A DNA stretch of 64,000 bases from Onchidella celtica (GCA_963931925.1 OZ007582.1:21513224-21577223), one strand, 5' to 3'; shown: positions 32,209 through 43,486, numbered from the stretch's first letter. Translations and numbers: made by a program. Notes: generated by a model from the letters alone, not told the origin.

Positions 32209-33431
32209 TGTCACGAGTGGAGTGAGCGATAGTTAATAATTACGGGGGGAAAGGAGGAGAGTAAAATTAACGCACGGAGACAGGGAAGAAAAGTCGTGCA
32301 TGTCATGAGTGGGGGGTCTGAAGGAGGCGAAAGCGCTGTATAACTATCACTGCAAGTTAGAAGGTCCTAGGGATCGGACCTGTGAATAAAAGCCCATCGG
32401 GCGGACATAAAGGGGAAGCAGTCGAGAAGACTAGTGAGAGTCTTTCCAGTTATGACTGGTATGTAGAACGTTGATTGATTATTTTGATTGATGTATTATA
32501 TTATATTCGTCTATTACCATGATGTGAATAAGTATATGTGAGGAATGTGGAAGTCCTTGATATTGGATATAGCAATGTGCGCCATGAGCGATAGATGAAA
32601 GTGAGTTCATGGATTTGTAGCGCGAGTGAGTAGTGTGTACTCCGATGGAGGTGTGTTACCGTAAGATGTGTGGTGAGTGAAAGGTGAACTAGTGTGTGTA
32701 CGCTTCATGGGTTGTAAGGAGAGGTGGAGTGAATAGAAATGGTAGGGTATTATACCAATGTAATGTTATTCTTGTAGGTGTCGGGGACGGGCCGCAGAGC
32801 CACCTCGATGAGCACAGGGGATAGGCCAGCATAGGGCCGGAGGCCATACATGGGCCAGAAGTGAGACTGTCGGGGCAGGACAGTAGAGGCACATAAAGTC
32901 GTGGCAGTCAGGCCACGGACAGGGACGTAGATATGAGAGTGAATGAGATACTATATTGTTGCCATGTTGATAGGCTAGTGAACTGATACTATGTTGTTGC
33001 CATGTTGATAGGCTAGTGAACTGATACTATGTTGCTGCCATGTTGATGGCTATGGAAATAATAATGTGTTATTGCCCTGCTGAGGTGCTAGGGGAGTGCT
33101 AAGGTGTATGACAATAGGGAGGGGATATTGCGAGACTGCGGTGCCAGTGAATCATTAATGTACTATTAAGACCCTGAGGGGAGAGGCTGAGGCCGAAGTG
33201 CCTTTAGGAGTAACTACCGGATTGTGGATCCGAGGGAGCGTGTGTGTGAGAATAAGGCCGTGGTACGGCAGTCATTTCCATAATATAATGTATGTAATTG
33301 CGCTATTATATGTATAATTATGTTTAATAAATGTGTGAGTCTGATGGATTGTTCTGTTAAGTGTTAACTTGTTTGTTCGTGAGTGTTGTCCTGTCATACT
33401 TATTACATCTCCCAGTCTGGGATTTGTGACA
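32209..33431 (+). repeat. 5' LTR of the Gmr1-like element
   Basis: Begins TGTCACGAGTGGAGTGAGCG, ends GGGATTTGTGACA. Carries GAATAAAAGC near 32383 (TATA-like) and AATAAA near 33326 (poly(A)-like). Contains an internal tandem repeat of a unit with TACTATGTTGTTGCC near 32950-33050. It differs from the right LTR at about two positions (near 32486 and 33033). Confidence 0.95.
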
Positions 33432-33432
33432 T

Positions 33433-33445
33433 TGGGGGCTCGTCC
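33433..33445 (+). promoter_or_regulatory. Primer binding site (proline-tRNA-like)
   Basis: TGGGGGCTCGTCC begins two bases after the LTR end. This word is the known proline-tRNA primer complement of several retroelements. It marks the start of minus-strand DNA synthesis. Confidence 0.75.
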
Positions 33446-34348
33446 ATTGTGACTCGTCCATTTTCGTAATATTTAGTTGTAGTTAGTTAGTAGGTATTTG
33501 TGCTGTCTTGTTCGTTGGATGAATGGACATTTCATGATATGATTTATGTATATTAATGAATGTATATTGATGCATGTATTGCTATGAATAGGTATTAATG
33601 TGTATTTAAACTTTCCAGAGTGTGTGCGTGCAGCCTGAGGAGACGAGCAGCCAGAGCTCCGATTGAAGGGAGAGGTTTTACTCAAAATTTCAAAAGTTAA
33701 GTGAAAATTTTGTGCCCTGGATTAAGGGCTGTCTCTTCATCTGTCTGTTTCCCTGTTTTTGCTGTTGTTGTCGTTATAGGTTATACGGGCGGTGGCGCGG
33801 GTTTGCTGTGGTGAGCGTAGTTTGTCCTCTTCGGGAGGTGGGCTAATCTAGGAACCGCGTTCATCACAGTGAACAGTTCTATAGGGACCTGTATTTTTGT
33901 TTAGATTGTAGCGTTCTATCTTCCTCGTTGTTTTAGGAAGACGTTTCTCTTGTCCCTCTTCTACCTTTCTGTAGATACGTTCTTTTTTTTCAGACTCTGT
34001 TCTTGTTCGTACCTTGTAGTGTAATCGGCGTAGTTAGGTTGCATTCTTTTTTCCATTAGAGTTTTTTTTTGTAGAAGCTTTGTCCTAGTCTGGTTCGTTG
34101 TCCTTGACGTACTTGTGGTCCTTCTGCTGTATTTCTTCATTCTTGTCGTTCTATTTTCCTTTATAATTAATAGTGCATACATTTTATAGATATAGAATTA
34201 GTTGTGCTGTAAAGGTAAATTTCTGAATTGTATTCTGAACTGGGTATTGTTATATCTGGTGTGATCTCAGGTCTCTGGTCGTATCGTTAGTGATCATACC
34301 GATAGGTTGGTCGTCTTATAATAGATACCATAACCATAAATCTGTGAA
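33446..34348 (+). other. 5' leader of the Gmr1-like element
   Basis: About 900 bp between primer site and Gag start. No long frame. T-rich in 33900-34200. Confidence 0.6.
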
Positions 34349-36985
34349 ATGGCGGAACTCCAACAACTAATGAAGTTGGGTAAGGAACTTGGCCTGGAGG
34401 GAGAGGAGCTACGCGGCTGGATTAAAGAACAGCAGGCGGATTTGCGCGATGAGCGTGCTAAGGATAGAGAGCGAGAAAAAGAGGCTCAAGAGCGACAGAG
34501 AGAACAGGAAAGAGAGGCTAAGGATAAGGAACAGGAAAGGGAGTTTAAGCAACAGGAAAGAGAGGCTAAGGAACGGGAGCAGGAGAGGGAGTTAAAGTTA
34601 AAGGAGATAGAGGCACAAGTAAAGATTGCGGAGTTAGAACTCAAGAAGAATACGCCAGCGGAAACGGCTGAGCGGCAGGTACCCAATAAAGGTGGCGTTA
34701 GGATTAAGCTCCCTACGTTCGACGACCGGAAGGACGACATAGACGCCTTCCTTTACAGGTTCGAACTGAACGCACAATTGCAATGGGGGGAAAATAAGGA
34801 ATTATGGGCCACGTACCTGGCGTCGCTATTGCAGGGGCGAGCGTTAACATACTTTAAAGAGCTACAGCGCGAAGACGTACAAGATTACGATAAGCTGAAG
34901 GCTTTGCTGCTTCGCCGATTTGCGCGTACCGAGGAATACTTCCGGGAGCAGTTTAGGCGAGCACGTGCAGATACCAGGGAGGACTTTGCTGCCTTCGTCG
35001 CGAGACTAACGGAGTATTTCGCGAACTGGATAGACTTGGCGCATGTGGGCACGGATTTTGCTAAACTGAAAGACTTAATGATCCGTGACCAGCTGTACGC
35101 GTCGTGCCACAAAGATCTGGTGGCTTTCCTGAAAGAGAACGAACCCGCGACGGTGCAGGAAGCGTCTAAGTTGGCGGAGGCATACCGTACGGCACATCCG
35201 TCCAAACCAGTCGCCAGGGCGTACGTCCAAGATGCTGGGTACGTCGCCGTTGTCGAGGGGTCGCCGGCAGGACTTGGGGACAGGTCGCGTCAGCGTGGTG
35301 CCTATAGCGGGCAAGCCCAGGGGCAGCGTAGGGGCTATCACCAATCACCGGCATATGGATCCGGTAAGTTTGACCGAGCAGGAGGGCTAGGTCGCGGTAA
35401 TGGCCGGGGGCGAGTTGTGACCTTTGCCGATGACCGACGGCATAGGGACTCTAGTTCCGGTCGCGATGGGTCACGGGGACCCAGGCCTAGTGCAGCACAG
35501 GGAGCGGAGTGTTGGACTTGCGGACGCGTGGGCCACTTTTCACGCGAGTGTAGGGCCGCGAAGTGTTGGAACTGCGGTAGAGCGGATCACATCAGCGTGA
35601 ACTGCCCGGCAGGTAGGATAGCGGCGAACGTGGACAGTAGCTCCAGTCCATGTTCCCCAAATAAATTTCATCATGCGGCTGCGTGTGTTACATCGGACAA
35701 CGGAGGCGGACAGTATTCTAAGTGTCCCAGTTGTGAGAAGTTATTATCTTCCGGTGTTTTACCTTGTGGGAGAAAGATCCCCGTTATAAATTCATGTCAT
35801 ACAGGAGGTGGTCTTAGGGTTTATCCGGGGTTTGTTGGGGACGAACCGGTCTCGGTTTTACGAGATACAGGATCTACCGTTGTGGGAGTGCATAGGGACT
35901 GCATTCGGGATTCACAGCTTACAGGTGAGACTGTCCCGTGCATCCAATTTTCGGGGGCCATTGAGAAATTACCCATGGCAAAAATAATGATAGATACACC
36001 TTTCCTTAGCGGGGAAGTCGAAGCAGTCGTTGGTTGTTTTCCAGGCGCCCAGCTCATCATTGGGAATGTATCACGGGTAGTTTCCCCTTCCGATGAGAAC
36101 GTGCAAGCATGGTCGCAATCAAAAGGTATTGACTTTTGCGCCGCGGTCGAAACACGCCGACGGGTAGCCGATAAAGACAAGATTAGACCTTTGGCTACGC
36201 CAGCGGTCAACCTAGACATCACGCCAGAGCGCTTGGCGAGATTACAAAGGGAGGACCCATCATTAAACCCATGTTTTGGGGAAGCGCGAACCGAGAAAAC
36301 GAGGAGATATAAGAACGGGTCATCTTCTTTTTTTGTTCAGGCGGGCATTCTGTTCCGTATGTACGTCACAGTGGCTTCCGTTCAAAAGCAGGTCGTCGTG
36401 CCACGGTCGTTAATTGCTACAGTATTGCGTCTGGCCCATGATGTTCCACTAGCGGGTCATATGGGAAGTGCTAGAACCAAGCAGAGAGTTCTGAAAGATT
36501 TTTATTGGCCGTCAGTATACAGAGATGTACGTTTATATTGTAAGACGTGCAGTGCGTGCCAAAAGACGACGCATAAGAGTCGTACACCCCAGGCTCCTCT
36601 TCAAAAGATCCCCACGGTTTCGGAACCGGTTAAAAAGGTTTCGATAGACCTTGTTGATTTAAGAGAAAGATTATCTTCAGCGCGCACTATAGCAGAAGAA
36701 GCGTCTAGTATCGCTTCAGCAAGAGCAAGGAACTATAAAGATAGAGGGTCCAAACTGAGAATTTTTAAGCCAGGAGACAAGGTTCTGTTGTTGTTACCTA
36801 CGGACCATAATAAGTTATTGATGACATGGAAAGGTCCGTATGTTATTGAGCAAATTGTTTCGAAGGTAGATTACGCTATCCACATTGATGGATCAGTAAA
36901 GGTTTTCCATGTTAATATGCTGCAGAGGTTTCATGAGAGACCAGAGTATCTGTATTCTCGTACTAGTGTTGAAGGACATACCTAA
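34349..36985 (+). CDS. Gag-protease-partial integrase of the Gmr1-like element
   Basis: 878 residues. Residues 20-110 are a highly charged E/R/K-rich segment, probably coiled coil. Residues about 115-300 are a retrotransposon Gag core. Two zinc knuckles are at about 388-420 (CWTCGRVGHFSREC, CWNCGRADHISVNC). Aspartic protease has RDTGSTVVG near 504. An integrase HHCC finger (LAHDVPLAGH ... CKTCSACQ) is at about 697-737. SIDLVD near 765 is the start of the integrase core with its first Asp, but the sequence then jumps to a C-terminal integrase domain (PGDKVLLLLPTDHNKL, KVFHVNMLQRF, about 805-865). The rest of the core with the other two acidic residues is absent. A short out-of-context tail ends the frame. 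Gag and protease may still work; integrase cannot. Confidence 0.92.
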   Translation: MAELQQLMKLGKELGLEGEELRGWIKEQQADLRDERAKDREREKEAQERQREQEREAKDKEQEREFKQQEREAKEREQERELKLKEIEAQVKIAELELKKNTPAETAERQVPNKGGVRIKLPTFDDRKDDIDAFLYRFELNAQLQWGENKELWATYLASLLQGRALTYFKELQREDVQDYDKLKALLLRRFARTEEYFREQFRRARADTREDFAAFVARLTEYFANWIDLAHVGTDFAKLKDLMIRDQLYASCHKDLVAFLKENEPATVQEASKLAEAYRTAHPSKPVARAYVQDAGYVAVVEGSPAGLGDRSRQRGAYSGQAQGQRRGYHQSPAYGSGKFDRAGGLGRGNGRGRVVTFADDRRHRDSSSGRDGSRGPRPSAAQGAECWTCGRVGHFSRECRAAKCWNCGRADHISVNCPAGRIAANVDSSSSPCSPNKFHHAAACVTSDNGGGQYSKCPSCEKLLSSGVLPCGRKIPVINSCHTGGGLRVYPGFVGDEPVSVLRDTGSTVVGVHRDCIRDSQLTGETVPCIQFSGAIEKLPMAKIMIDTPFLSGEVEAVVGCFPGAQLIIGNVSRVVSPSDENVQAWSQSKGIDFCAAVETRRRVADKDKIRPLATPAVNLDITPERLARLQREDPSLNPCFGEARTEKTRRYKNGSSSFFVQAGILFRMYVTVASVQKQVVVPRSLIATVLRLAHDVPLAGHMGSARTKQRVLKDFYWPSVYRDVRLYCKTCSACQKTTHKSRTPQAPLQKIPTVSEPVKKVSIDLVDLRERLSSARTIAEEASSIASARARNYKDRGSKLRIFKPGDKVLLLLPTDHNKLLMTWKGPYVIEQIVSKVDYAIHIDGSVKVFHVNMLQRFHERPEYLYSRTSVEGHT

Positions 36986-37796
36986 TGTCGTGTCATTCTT
37001 TGACGATATAGCATGCCATACGTCGACATGGTCTGATCATATTCAGACACTAACAGTAATTTTTCAACGATTACGTCATTTTGGGTTAACTGCTAAACCC
37101 GCAAAGATGGATTTGGCATGTCCAGAGATAATATTCTTAGGACATATTGTGGGTAGAGGTGTTCAGAGACCTGAAGAAACAAAAATTGACAAGTTAGTAG
37201 GGTTGCAAATCCCTAAAACAAAGAAACAAGTCAGAAGCTTAGTGGGGATTTTAAATTATTACAGAAAGTTCATTCCAAATTTCTCCTCCTTGTCATCTTC
37301 TCTTACTGACCTTACTAAGAAGGGACAACCCGATAAGGTCCAGTGGACGTCTGAATGTCAGACAGCATTTGATAATTTGGTGACAGCATTATCATCGTCA
37401 CCCATTCTGATATTGCCCGATTTTCGATCTAATTTTATCCTCAGAACGGATGCGTCGGACTCTGGTGTCGGCGCTTGTCTTCTACAGGAGAAGAACGAAT
37501 GTCTCCATCCTGTATGTTATGTCAGTAGGAAGTTATTGCAGAGAGAAAGAAAGTATTCTGTGATAGAGCGTGAGTGTCTTGCCATTGTCTGGTCCGTCCA
37601 GAAACTAGGACGTTATCTCATGGGACGAGAATTTTGTATCCAGACAGACCACAAGCCGCTGACATTTTTGTCGAAGAATCGTTCGTCCAGCCCACGCTTG
37701 TCTAGATGGGCATTGGCTTTGCAGCCGTATACCTTCGTTATTCAACCAATTCCAGGAACCAGCAATCATATCGCCGACTACCTTAGTCGAGCCTAG
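36975..37796 (+). pseudogene. C-terminal half of RT plus RNase H of the Gmr1-like element
   Basis: A frame shifted relative to the Gag frame begins within the reverse transcriptase palm at VVSFFDDIACH (the catalytic x-x-DD box near 36998) and continues through FLGHIVG, LVGILNYYRKFIPNF and the RNase H motifs TDASDSGVGACL, ERECLAIVW and TDHKPLTFL, ending IADYLSRA. All RT before the palm box (fingers and the first catalytic Asp) is missing. It overlaps the upstream frame by a few dozen bases, where the deletion joint must lie (about 36950-36995). There is no start codon that makes sense for this domain. Confidence 0.9.
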
Positions 37797-38152
37797 GGCA
37801 AGATTTCAGGAGCTTATACATCGGAGGACAGGAACATTGACAGGATCTGTGTGAATAAGTCGACTTTAAAATATTGACATTATAAATATGATATGAAGAA
37901 TGGTTGATAGGTTGAATGGTTTTTGATTCGGTATTAAGTATTGGGGTTAGTTGGCTATTCATGATGTGACACATATATGCATATTGCAGGCCATATTGAT
38001 CCCCATATTTCCCCCTGATTTCGGTATTTTATATACTAGGGGAACTGCTAGGTCAGTTTTTTGAGTGTAGGTATTGCTCACGCTCACTCGTTGACAGTCA
38101 TCTTGATGCGATTTGAAATTAATTGCATTAATTTTTTTGGGGTGGGGGATGA
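37797..38152 (+). other. 3' non-coding part and polypurine tract of the Gmr1-like element
   Basis: No frame. Ends TTTTTTTGGGGTGGGGGATGA directly before the LTR; the G-rich stretch (about 38139-38152) is the likely plus-strand primer. Confidence 0.7.
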
Positions 38153-39375
38153 TGTCACGAGTGGAGTGAGCGATAGTTAATAATTACGGGGGGAAAGGAG
38201 GAGAGTAAAATTAACGCACGGAGACAGGGAAGAAAAGTCGTGCATGTCATGAGTGGGGGGTCTGAAGGAGGCGAAAGCGCTGTATAACTATCACTGCAAG
38301 TTAGAAGGTCCTAGGGATCGGACCTGTGAATAAAAGCCCATCGGGCGGACATAAAGGGGAAGCAGTCGAGAAGACTAGTGAGAGTCTTTCCAGTTATGAC
38401 TGGTATGTAGAACGTTGATTGATTATTATGATTGATGTATTATATTATATTCGTCTATTACCATGATGTGAATAAGTATATGTGAGGAATGTGGAAGTCC
38501 TTGATATTGGATATAGCAATGTGCGCCATGAGCGATAGATGAAAGTGAGTTCATGGATTTGTAGCGCGAGTGAGTAGTGTGTACTCCGATGGAGGTGTGT
38601 TACCGTAAGATGTGTGGTGAGTGAAAGGTGAACTAGTGTGTGTACGCTTCATGGGTTGTAAGGAGAGGTGGAGTGAATAGAAATGGTAGGGTATTATACC
38701 AATGTAATGTTATTCTTGTAGGTGTCGGGGACGGGCCGCAGAGCCACCTCGATGAGCACAGGGGATAGGCCAGCATAGGGCCGGAGGCCATACATGGGCC
38801 AGAAGTGAGACTGTCGGGGCAGGACAGTAGAGGCACATAAAGTCGTGGCAGTCAGGCCACGGACAGGGACGTAGATATGAGAGTGAATGAGATACTATAT
38901 TGTTGCCATGTTGATAGGCTAGTGAACTGATACTATGTTGTTGCCATGTTGATAGGCTAGTGAACTGATACTATGTTGTTGCCATGTTGATGGCTATGGA
39001 AATAATAATGTGTTATTGCCCTGCTGAGGTGCTAGGGGAGTGCTAAGGTGTATGACAATAGGGAGGGGATATTGCGAGACTGCGGTGCCAGTGAATCATT
39101 AATGTACTATTAAGACCCTGAGGGGAGAGGCTGAGGCCGAAGTGCCTTTAGGAGTAACTACCGGATTGTGGATCCGAGGGAGCGTGTGTGTGAGAATAAG
39201 GCCGTGGTACGGCAGTCATTTCCATAATATAATGTATGTAATTGCGCTATTATATGTATAATTATGTTTAATAAATGTGTGAGTCTGATGGATTGTTCTG
39301 TTAAGTGTTAACTTGTTTGTTCGTGAGTGTTGTCCTGTCATACTTATTACATCTCCCAGTCTGGGATTTGTGACA
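38153..39375 (+). repeat. 3' LTR of the Gmr1-like element
   Basis: Copy of 32209-33431 with about two base differences. It is followed by the duplicated target CACAA. Its end is 77 bp from the coding end of lectin gene exon 1. Confidence 0.95.
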
Positions 39376-39451
39376 CACAACTCAATGTTTTCTCTCTTTA
39401 GCTTTATAATTAGGCTCCGCGCCCCTAACAATATTCATTAATGAGACTTAC

Positions 39452-39518
39452 CTTGACACGACCCAAAGGCTGTGTAGACGACCAGCATAAACAGAGCGTA
39501 ATGACAAATTCCAGTCAT
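39452..39518 (-). CDS. Lectin gene exon 1: start codon and signal peptide
   Basis: Minus-strand ATG at 39516-39518 opens 22 codons (MTGICHYALFMLVVYTAFGS then CQ), a typical short signal peptide with hydrophobic core and small residues before the expected cut. The exon ends with a GTAAGT donor in phase 1, and the carried G completes an Ala codon with exon 2 at 15716. The sequence just before the ATG (TTCTTTCTCATCAG) looks like a splice acceptor, so an untranslated exon may lie further right. Between this exon and exon 2 is a 23.7-kb intron with two retrotransposons. Assigning it to this gene rests on phase, strand and the missing signal peptide elsewhere; cDNA would settle it. Confidence 0.72.
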
Positions 39519-40189
39519 GCTGATGAGAAAGAAGATAATAATATTAATATGAATTAACCTTGCAGTGCCAAATATTCCATATTTGGAACATCTCTTCATG
39601 TGTCCAGTGTTGTATGCCCGAAACCTTTATTAATTTATCAATAACATCGTTACTAATTTTTAAATATGAAATAGATACTAACGTTTTTGCGTTCCTTTGG
39701 CCGTTTGAAATCAGTTTTGCAACTGACAGAATTGATGGAAAAGGCAATATTTAATAAAGATGTGTGGGAATTAGGGGAATACGTAACTGTATAAAATCTA
39801 TCGTTCCTCAACTCTTTAACTTCCCCTTTCTTCAACCCCCCCCCCACCCCACCCCCACCCGTATGGGCAAATCTTGTGTTCCCCAATTAACTTTTTGATT
39901 ACTTTTATTATTCTGTTCATTGTCAATTTTTTTCTCAACTTTTCCTGTCTGCTTTTACTTTCTTTCTCTGAATTCCTGTTCTTCGCAATTCTTCTTCTTC
40001 TTTCTAATATACTATCTTTTGAAAAAAATCCACGCAGATGCAGAGAAACAACAGTGTACATGCATAACGACAAAGACTCACCGTTTTAATCCTTCCTGTC
40101 TGCCGGTGCTCATAACTAAGTTATAACACATACAAAGACAGTAGACCGAAATTTGCCGCAGTTTCAGGATACTGTGACATAACGTTATT
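39519..40189. other. Region upstream of lectin exon 1
   Basis: AT-rich with a C-run at 39837-39862. No clear TATA box or initiator. Any promoter or 5' untranslated exon of the lectin gene could be here or further right. Confidence 0.4.
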
Positions 40190-41345
40190 TTCAGGGGACT
40201 GTGTTTTCATGAAATTGTCAGGGGAATGTGTCTTCATGAAACTGTCAGGGGACTTTGACTTCGTAAAATGGCCAGGGGAATGTGTCTTCATGAAATTGTC
40301 AGGGGGCTGTGTCTTCATGAGATTGTCAGGTGACTGTGTCTTCATGAGATTGTCAGGGGACTGTGTCTTCATGAGATTGTCAGGTGGCTGTGTCTTCATG
40401 AGATTGTCATGGGGCTGTGTTTTCATCAGGGGACTGTGTCTTCATGAGATGGTCAGGGGGCTGTGTCTTCATGAGATTGTCATGGGGCTGAGTCTTCATG
40501 AGATTGTCAGGGGGCTGTGTCTTCATGAGATTGTCAGGTGACTGTATCTTCATGGGATTGTCAGGGGGCTGTGTCTTCATGAGATTGTCAGGGGGCTGGG
40601 TCTTCATGAGATTGTCAGGTGGCTGTGTCTTCATGAGATTGTCAGGTGGCTGTGTCTTCATGAGATTGTCAGGTGACTGTGTTTTCATGAGATTGTCAGG
40701 TGACTGTGTCTTCATGAGATTGTCAGGTGGCTGTGTCTTCATGAGATTGTCAGGTGACTGTGTCTTCATGAGATTGTCAGGGGGCTGTGCCTTCATGAAA
40801 TTGTCAGGTGACTGTGTCTTCATGAGATTGTCAGGGGACTGTGTCTTCATGAGATTGTCAGGGGGCTGTGTCTTCATGAAATTGTCAGGGGACTGTGTCT
40901 TCATGAGATTGTCAGGGGACTGTGTCTTCATGAGATTGTCAGGTGACTGTGTCTTCATGAGATTGTCAGGTGGCTGTGTCTTCATGAGATTGTCAGGTGA
41001 CTGTGTCTTCATGAAATTGTCAGGGGACTGTGTTTTCATGAAATTGTCATGGGTCTGTGTTTTCATGAAATTGACAGAAGACTGTGTCTTCATGAAATTC
41101 TCAGGGGACTGTGTTTTCATGAAATTGACAGAAGACCGTGTCTTCATGAAATTGACAGAAGACTGTGTCTTCATGAGATTGTCAGGGGTCTGTGTCTTCA
41201 TGAAATTATCAGAGGACTGTGTTTTCATGAAACTGACAGAAGACTGTGTCTTCATGAAATTGTGAGGGGGCTGTGTCTTCATGAGATTGTCAGGGGACTG
41301 TGTTTTCATGAAATTGACAGAAGACTGTGTCTTCATGAAATGGTG
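40190..41345. repeat. 27-bp minisatellite, about 43 copies
   Basis: Tandem units of CTGTGTCTTCATGAGATTGT plus CAGGGG(G/A), with variants GAAATTGACAGAAGA on the right side. Because 27 is divisible by three, both strands stay open for long stretches: 9-residue units of the type MRLSGDCVF on plus (40498-41265) and MKTQSPDNL on minus (40407-41354). No splice site, signal or domain supports translation. Confidence 0.96.
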
Positions 41346-43130
41346 TAATACCATAATATGGGCAGTTGACTTTGGCTTTTTTTTTTGAAAATGCCAGGAA
41401 TCTATGGCTTTACAATATTGCAGGTGTTATGTCAGAATTTCTCCAGTGTGATAATATTTACATCATCGCTTCACTTACACTTCAAAATGCTGTGTACGGA
41501 CTTAGACTTTATATTATGACTGAAATAAACTCTTATAAGCATGAATTGCCCCTTGAACGTTTAAATGTCTTCAGTAACATTGTTGTTGTGTGAAGAACTT
41601 GGTTTCTGTTCAGGTTTTTTTTTTTTTTTGCTTCTTTCAAGTTGTTTGCTGGATTTAGTTTATGTGTTTCTGTAGTTCATTAAATGAAGTGTTAAAGACG
41701 GAAACATATTAATCTTGCAGCTTTAGTATGGAGATAATGTTTGCTGAAAATCAAAGACTCTAAGCATGGTATTAACTCACTTCCACCAAAATTGCCACTT
41801 AAGACAATTAGGCTATCAGGGATCGAAATTAGAGGGCACACGTTGAAACTGTGCACAGGCAGATAATCAGTTTACTCTGGAAGCTAAGTTCACGCTCCAT
41901 AGCCAATCCGGTTACTTGTACAAGTGATTAAATGGCAGGATCCGCTCTGAGAAAACAGCACTTTATCAGTTAAGGGTGATTTCAGCTGAAACGGGCTTTT
42001 GGTTTGATTATTGATTCCTCACTCAGAGTCATCTTTCTGGGCAGACTGGGCAGTTACCCCGGGGTCCCAAACATGCAAATCTACATTCGTTTTTGAAACA
42101 GGTAAGAAAATCCGGTGCATTACAAAAGAATCTGTTCATGGAGCCCATAATGACGTTCAAACAGTCCTGCATTAATTGTCTCTTGTTTCTTTGTGTATAC
42201 ATCATACATGTATTAGGTTTTTCGTGGATACAATGACTCTACATGACAAAATATTATATATATAAATAAAAACAACAACACACATACATACAAACAGAAG
42301 ACACCTGCGGGGTTGCAGCAATTCTTAAAACAAAGTCAAAATGTGGCAAAAAGGAAGGAAGTTGAATGTTGCGAAGTCTCACGTAAGAAATAATAAAGAA
42401 GCAACAAAATACATAATGCTTAAGGAAAGACACAGTGGGTTTTGGGACAAATGACCTTCTTCAGGCAAAAAAAACAACAACAAAAAAACTGCTATAAACA
42501 GAAAGTCAAAAACAAAACAAAAAATACATGAAATTCTCAAAATTGCGGAAACTTATCATAGGCGAGGTCCAGCCTTGGAAACAGCCTGTTTATCAAGGTG
42601 TGTTGGTTCGAATGAGGAAGGGTCTAAATAGTAAATAACTTAAGCATGACAGCCAAGTGCCCCGTCTGATATAATTATCGAACTGATGGATTACATAATT
42701 TGTCTGATTTAGTCCGAGCATTCACACGTTTAGGAGAATACAATGTTGTCCTTTTTTTTTTAAGTGGGTGGAAAAGGGGGGAGGGCACCAGGTTCATCTG
42801 ACCAGGTGGTCAGACTAATCTAAAAAAAAAAAGTATCTCCTTGACTTTGCGAATAATTCAAGCTGGTGAACAAACCCATCCAGCGCTCTAACTTCATTTC
42901 AAGAAACGTACTGAAAGCCTCCTTCATGTCACTGGTCGCCATTTTAAGACCTAACTTCGAAGCATCCGGGCAGCATGGCGAGAAACGCAATGATTGGTCA
43001 AAATAAAAAAATAAAAAAAAAAGGCTGGTCAGAGGAACCCTATAATGAAAAGAATCACTTAGCAAAAGGTCGTCGACCGCCGAGTTCGAGAAATCGCACC
43101 CCCCCCCTCCCCCCCCCCCTCTTTTTTTTT
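41346..43130. other. Spacer left of the piggyBac element
   Basis: Unique AT-rich sequence. Around 42335-42400 (GTCAAAATGTGGCAAAAAGG...GCGAAGTCTCACG) is a degenerate end of the family D inverted-repeat element. Confidence 0.45.
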
Positions 43131-43251
43131 TTAACCCATATCCTACCAAGGATTTTTTTTTTTGTTTTTTTTGTGTGTTTTGAACTATTTTGGGTATAAT
43201 TTAGGCAGTCTGTAAAGTATTTTGAAAAAAAAATATTTTGAGTAGGGTTTT

Positions 43252-43293
43252 CGAGGTGCACCCTGGTGGGGTGCGCTAGTAGGGAATGGGTAC
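43252..43293. repeat. Internal end-like repeat of piggyBac, left
   Basis: GGTGCACCCTGGTGGGGTGC then GCTAGTAGGGAATGGGTAC. It is an inverted copy of 45781-45826 and resembles the right tip (GGTGCGCAAGTAGAATATGG) in the same orientation. Confidence 0.75.
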
Positions 43294-43390
43294 TTCTAAA
43301 TCACTATAGCTAATATAGGAACAAAGAAGCGCAAAAGCATAATCTTATCATGTCTGTATAATAAAATCGTTACGAAATCATTAACACAAC

Positions 43391-43428
<38 letters not shown>

Positions 43429-43486
43429 CCGCCACCGCAAAAATGCAGCCACAACCATAATATCACCACCACCACTCCCACCATCA

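Larger units (their letters stand above)
32209..39375 (+). mobile_element. Gmr1-like Ty3/gypsy element with IN-before-RT order, internally deleted
   Basis: LTRs of 1223 bp (32209-33431 and 38153-39375) start TG and end CA with about two substitutions between them. The 5-bp duplication CACAA flanks both sides (32204-32208, 39376-39380). The left LTR is followed by TTGGGGGCTCGTCC, a proline-tRNA-like primer site. A G-rich purine tract (GGGGTGGGGGATGA) precedes the right LTR. Interior: Gag, protease, integrase zinc finger, start of integrase core, integrase C-terminus, then the second half of reverse transcriptase and RNase H. Integrase upstream of RT is the order described for the Gmr1 group. 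The integrase core and the first half of RT are missing, so the copy cannot be autonomous. It lies in intron 1 of the lectin gene, opposite to its transcription. Confidence 0.93.
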
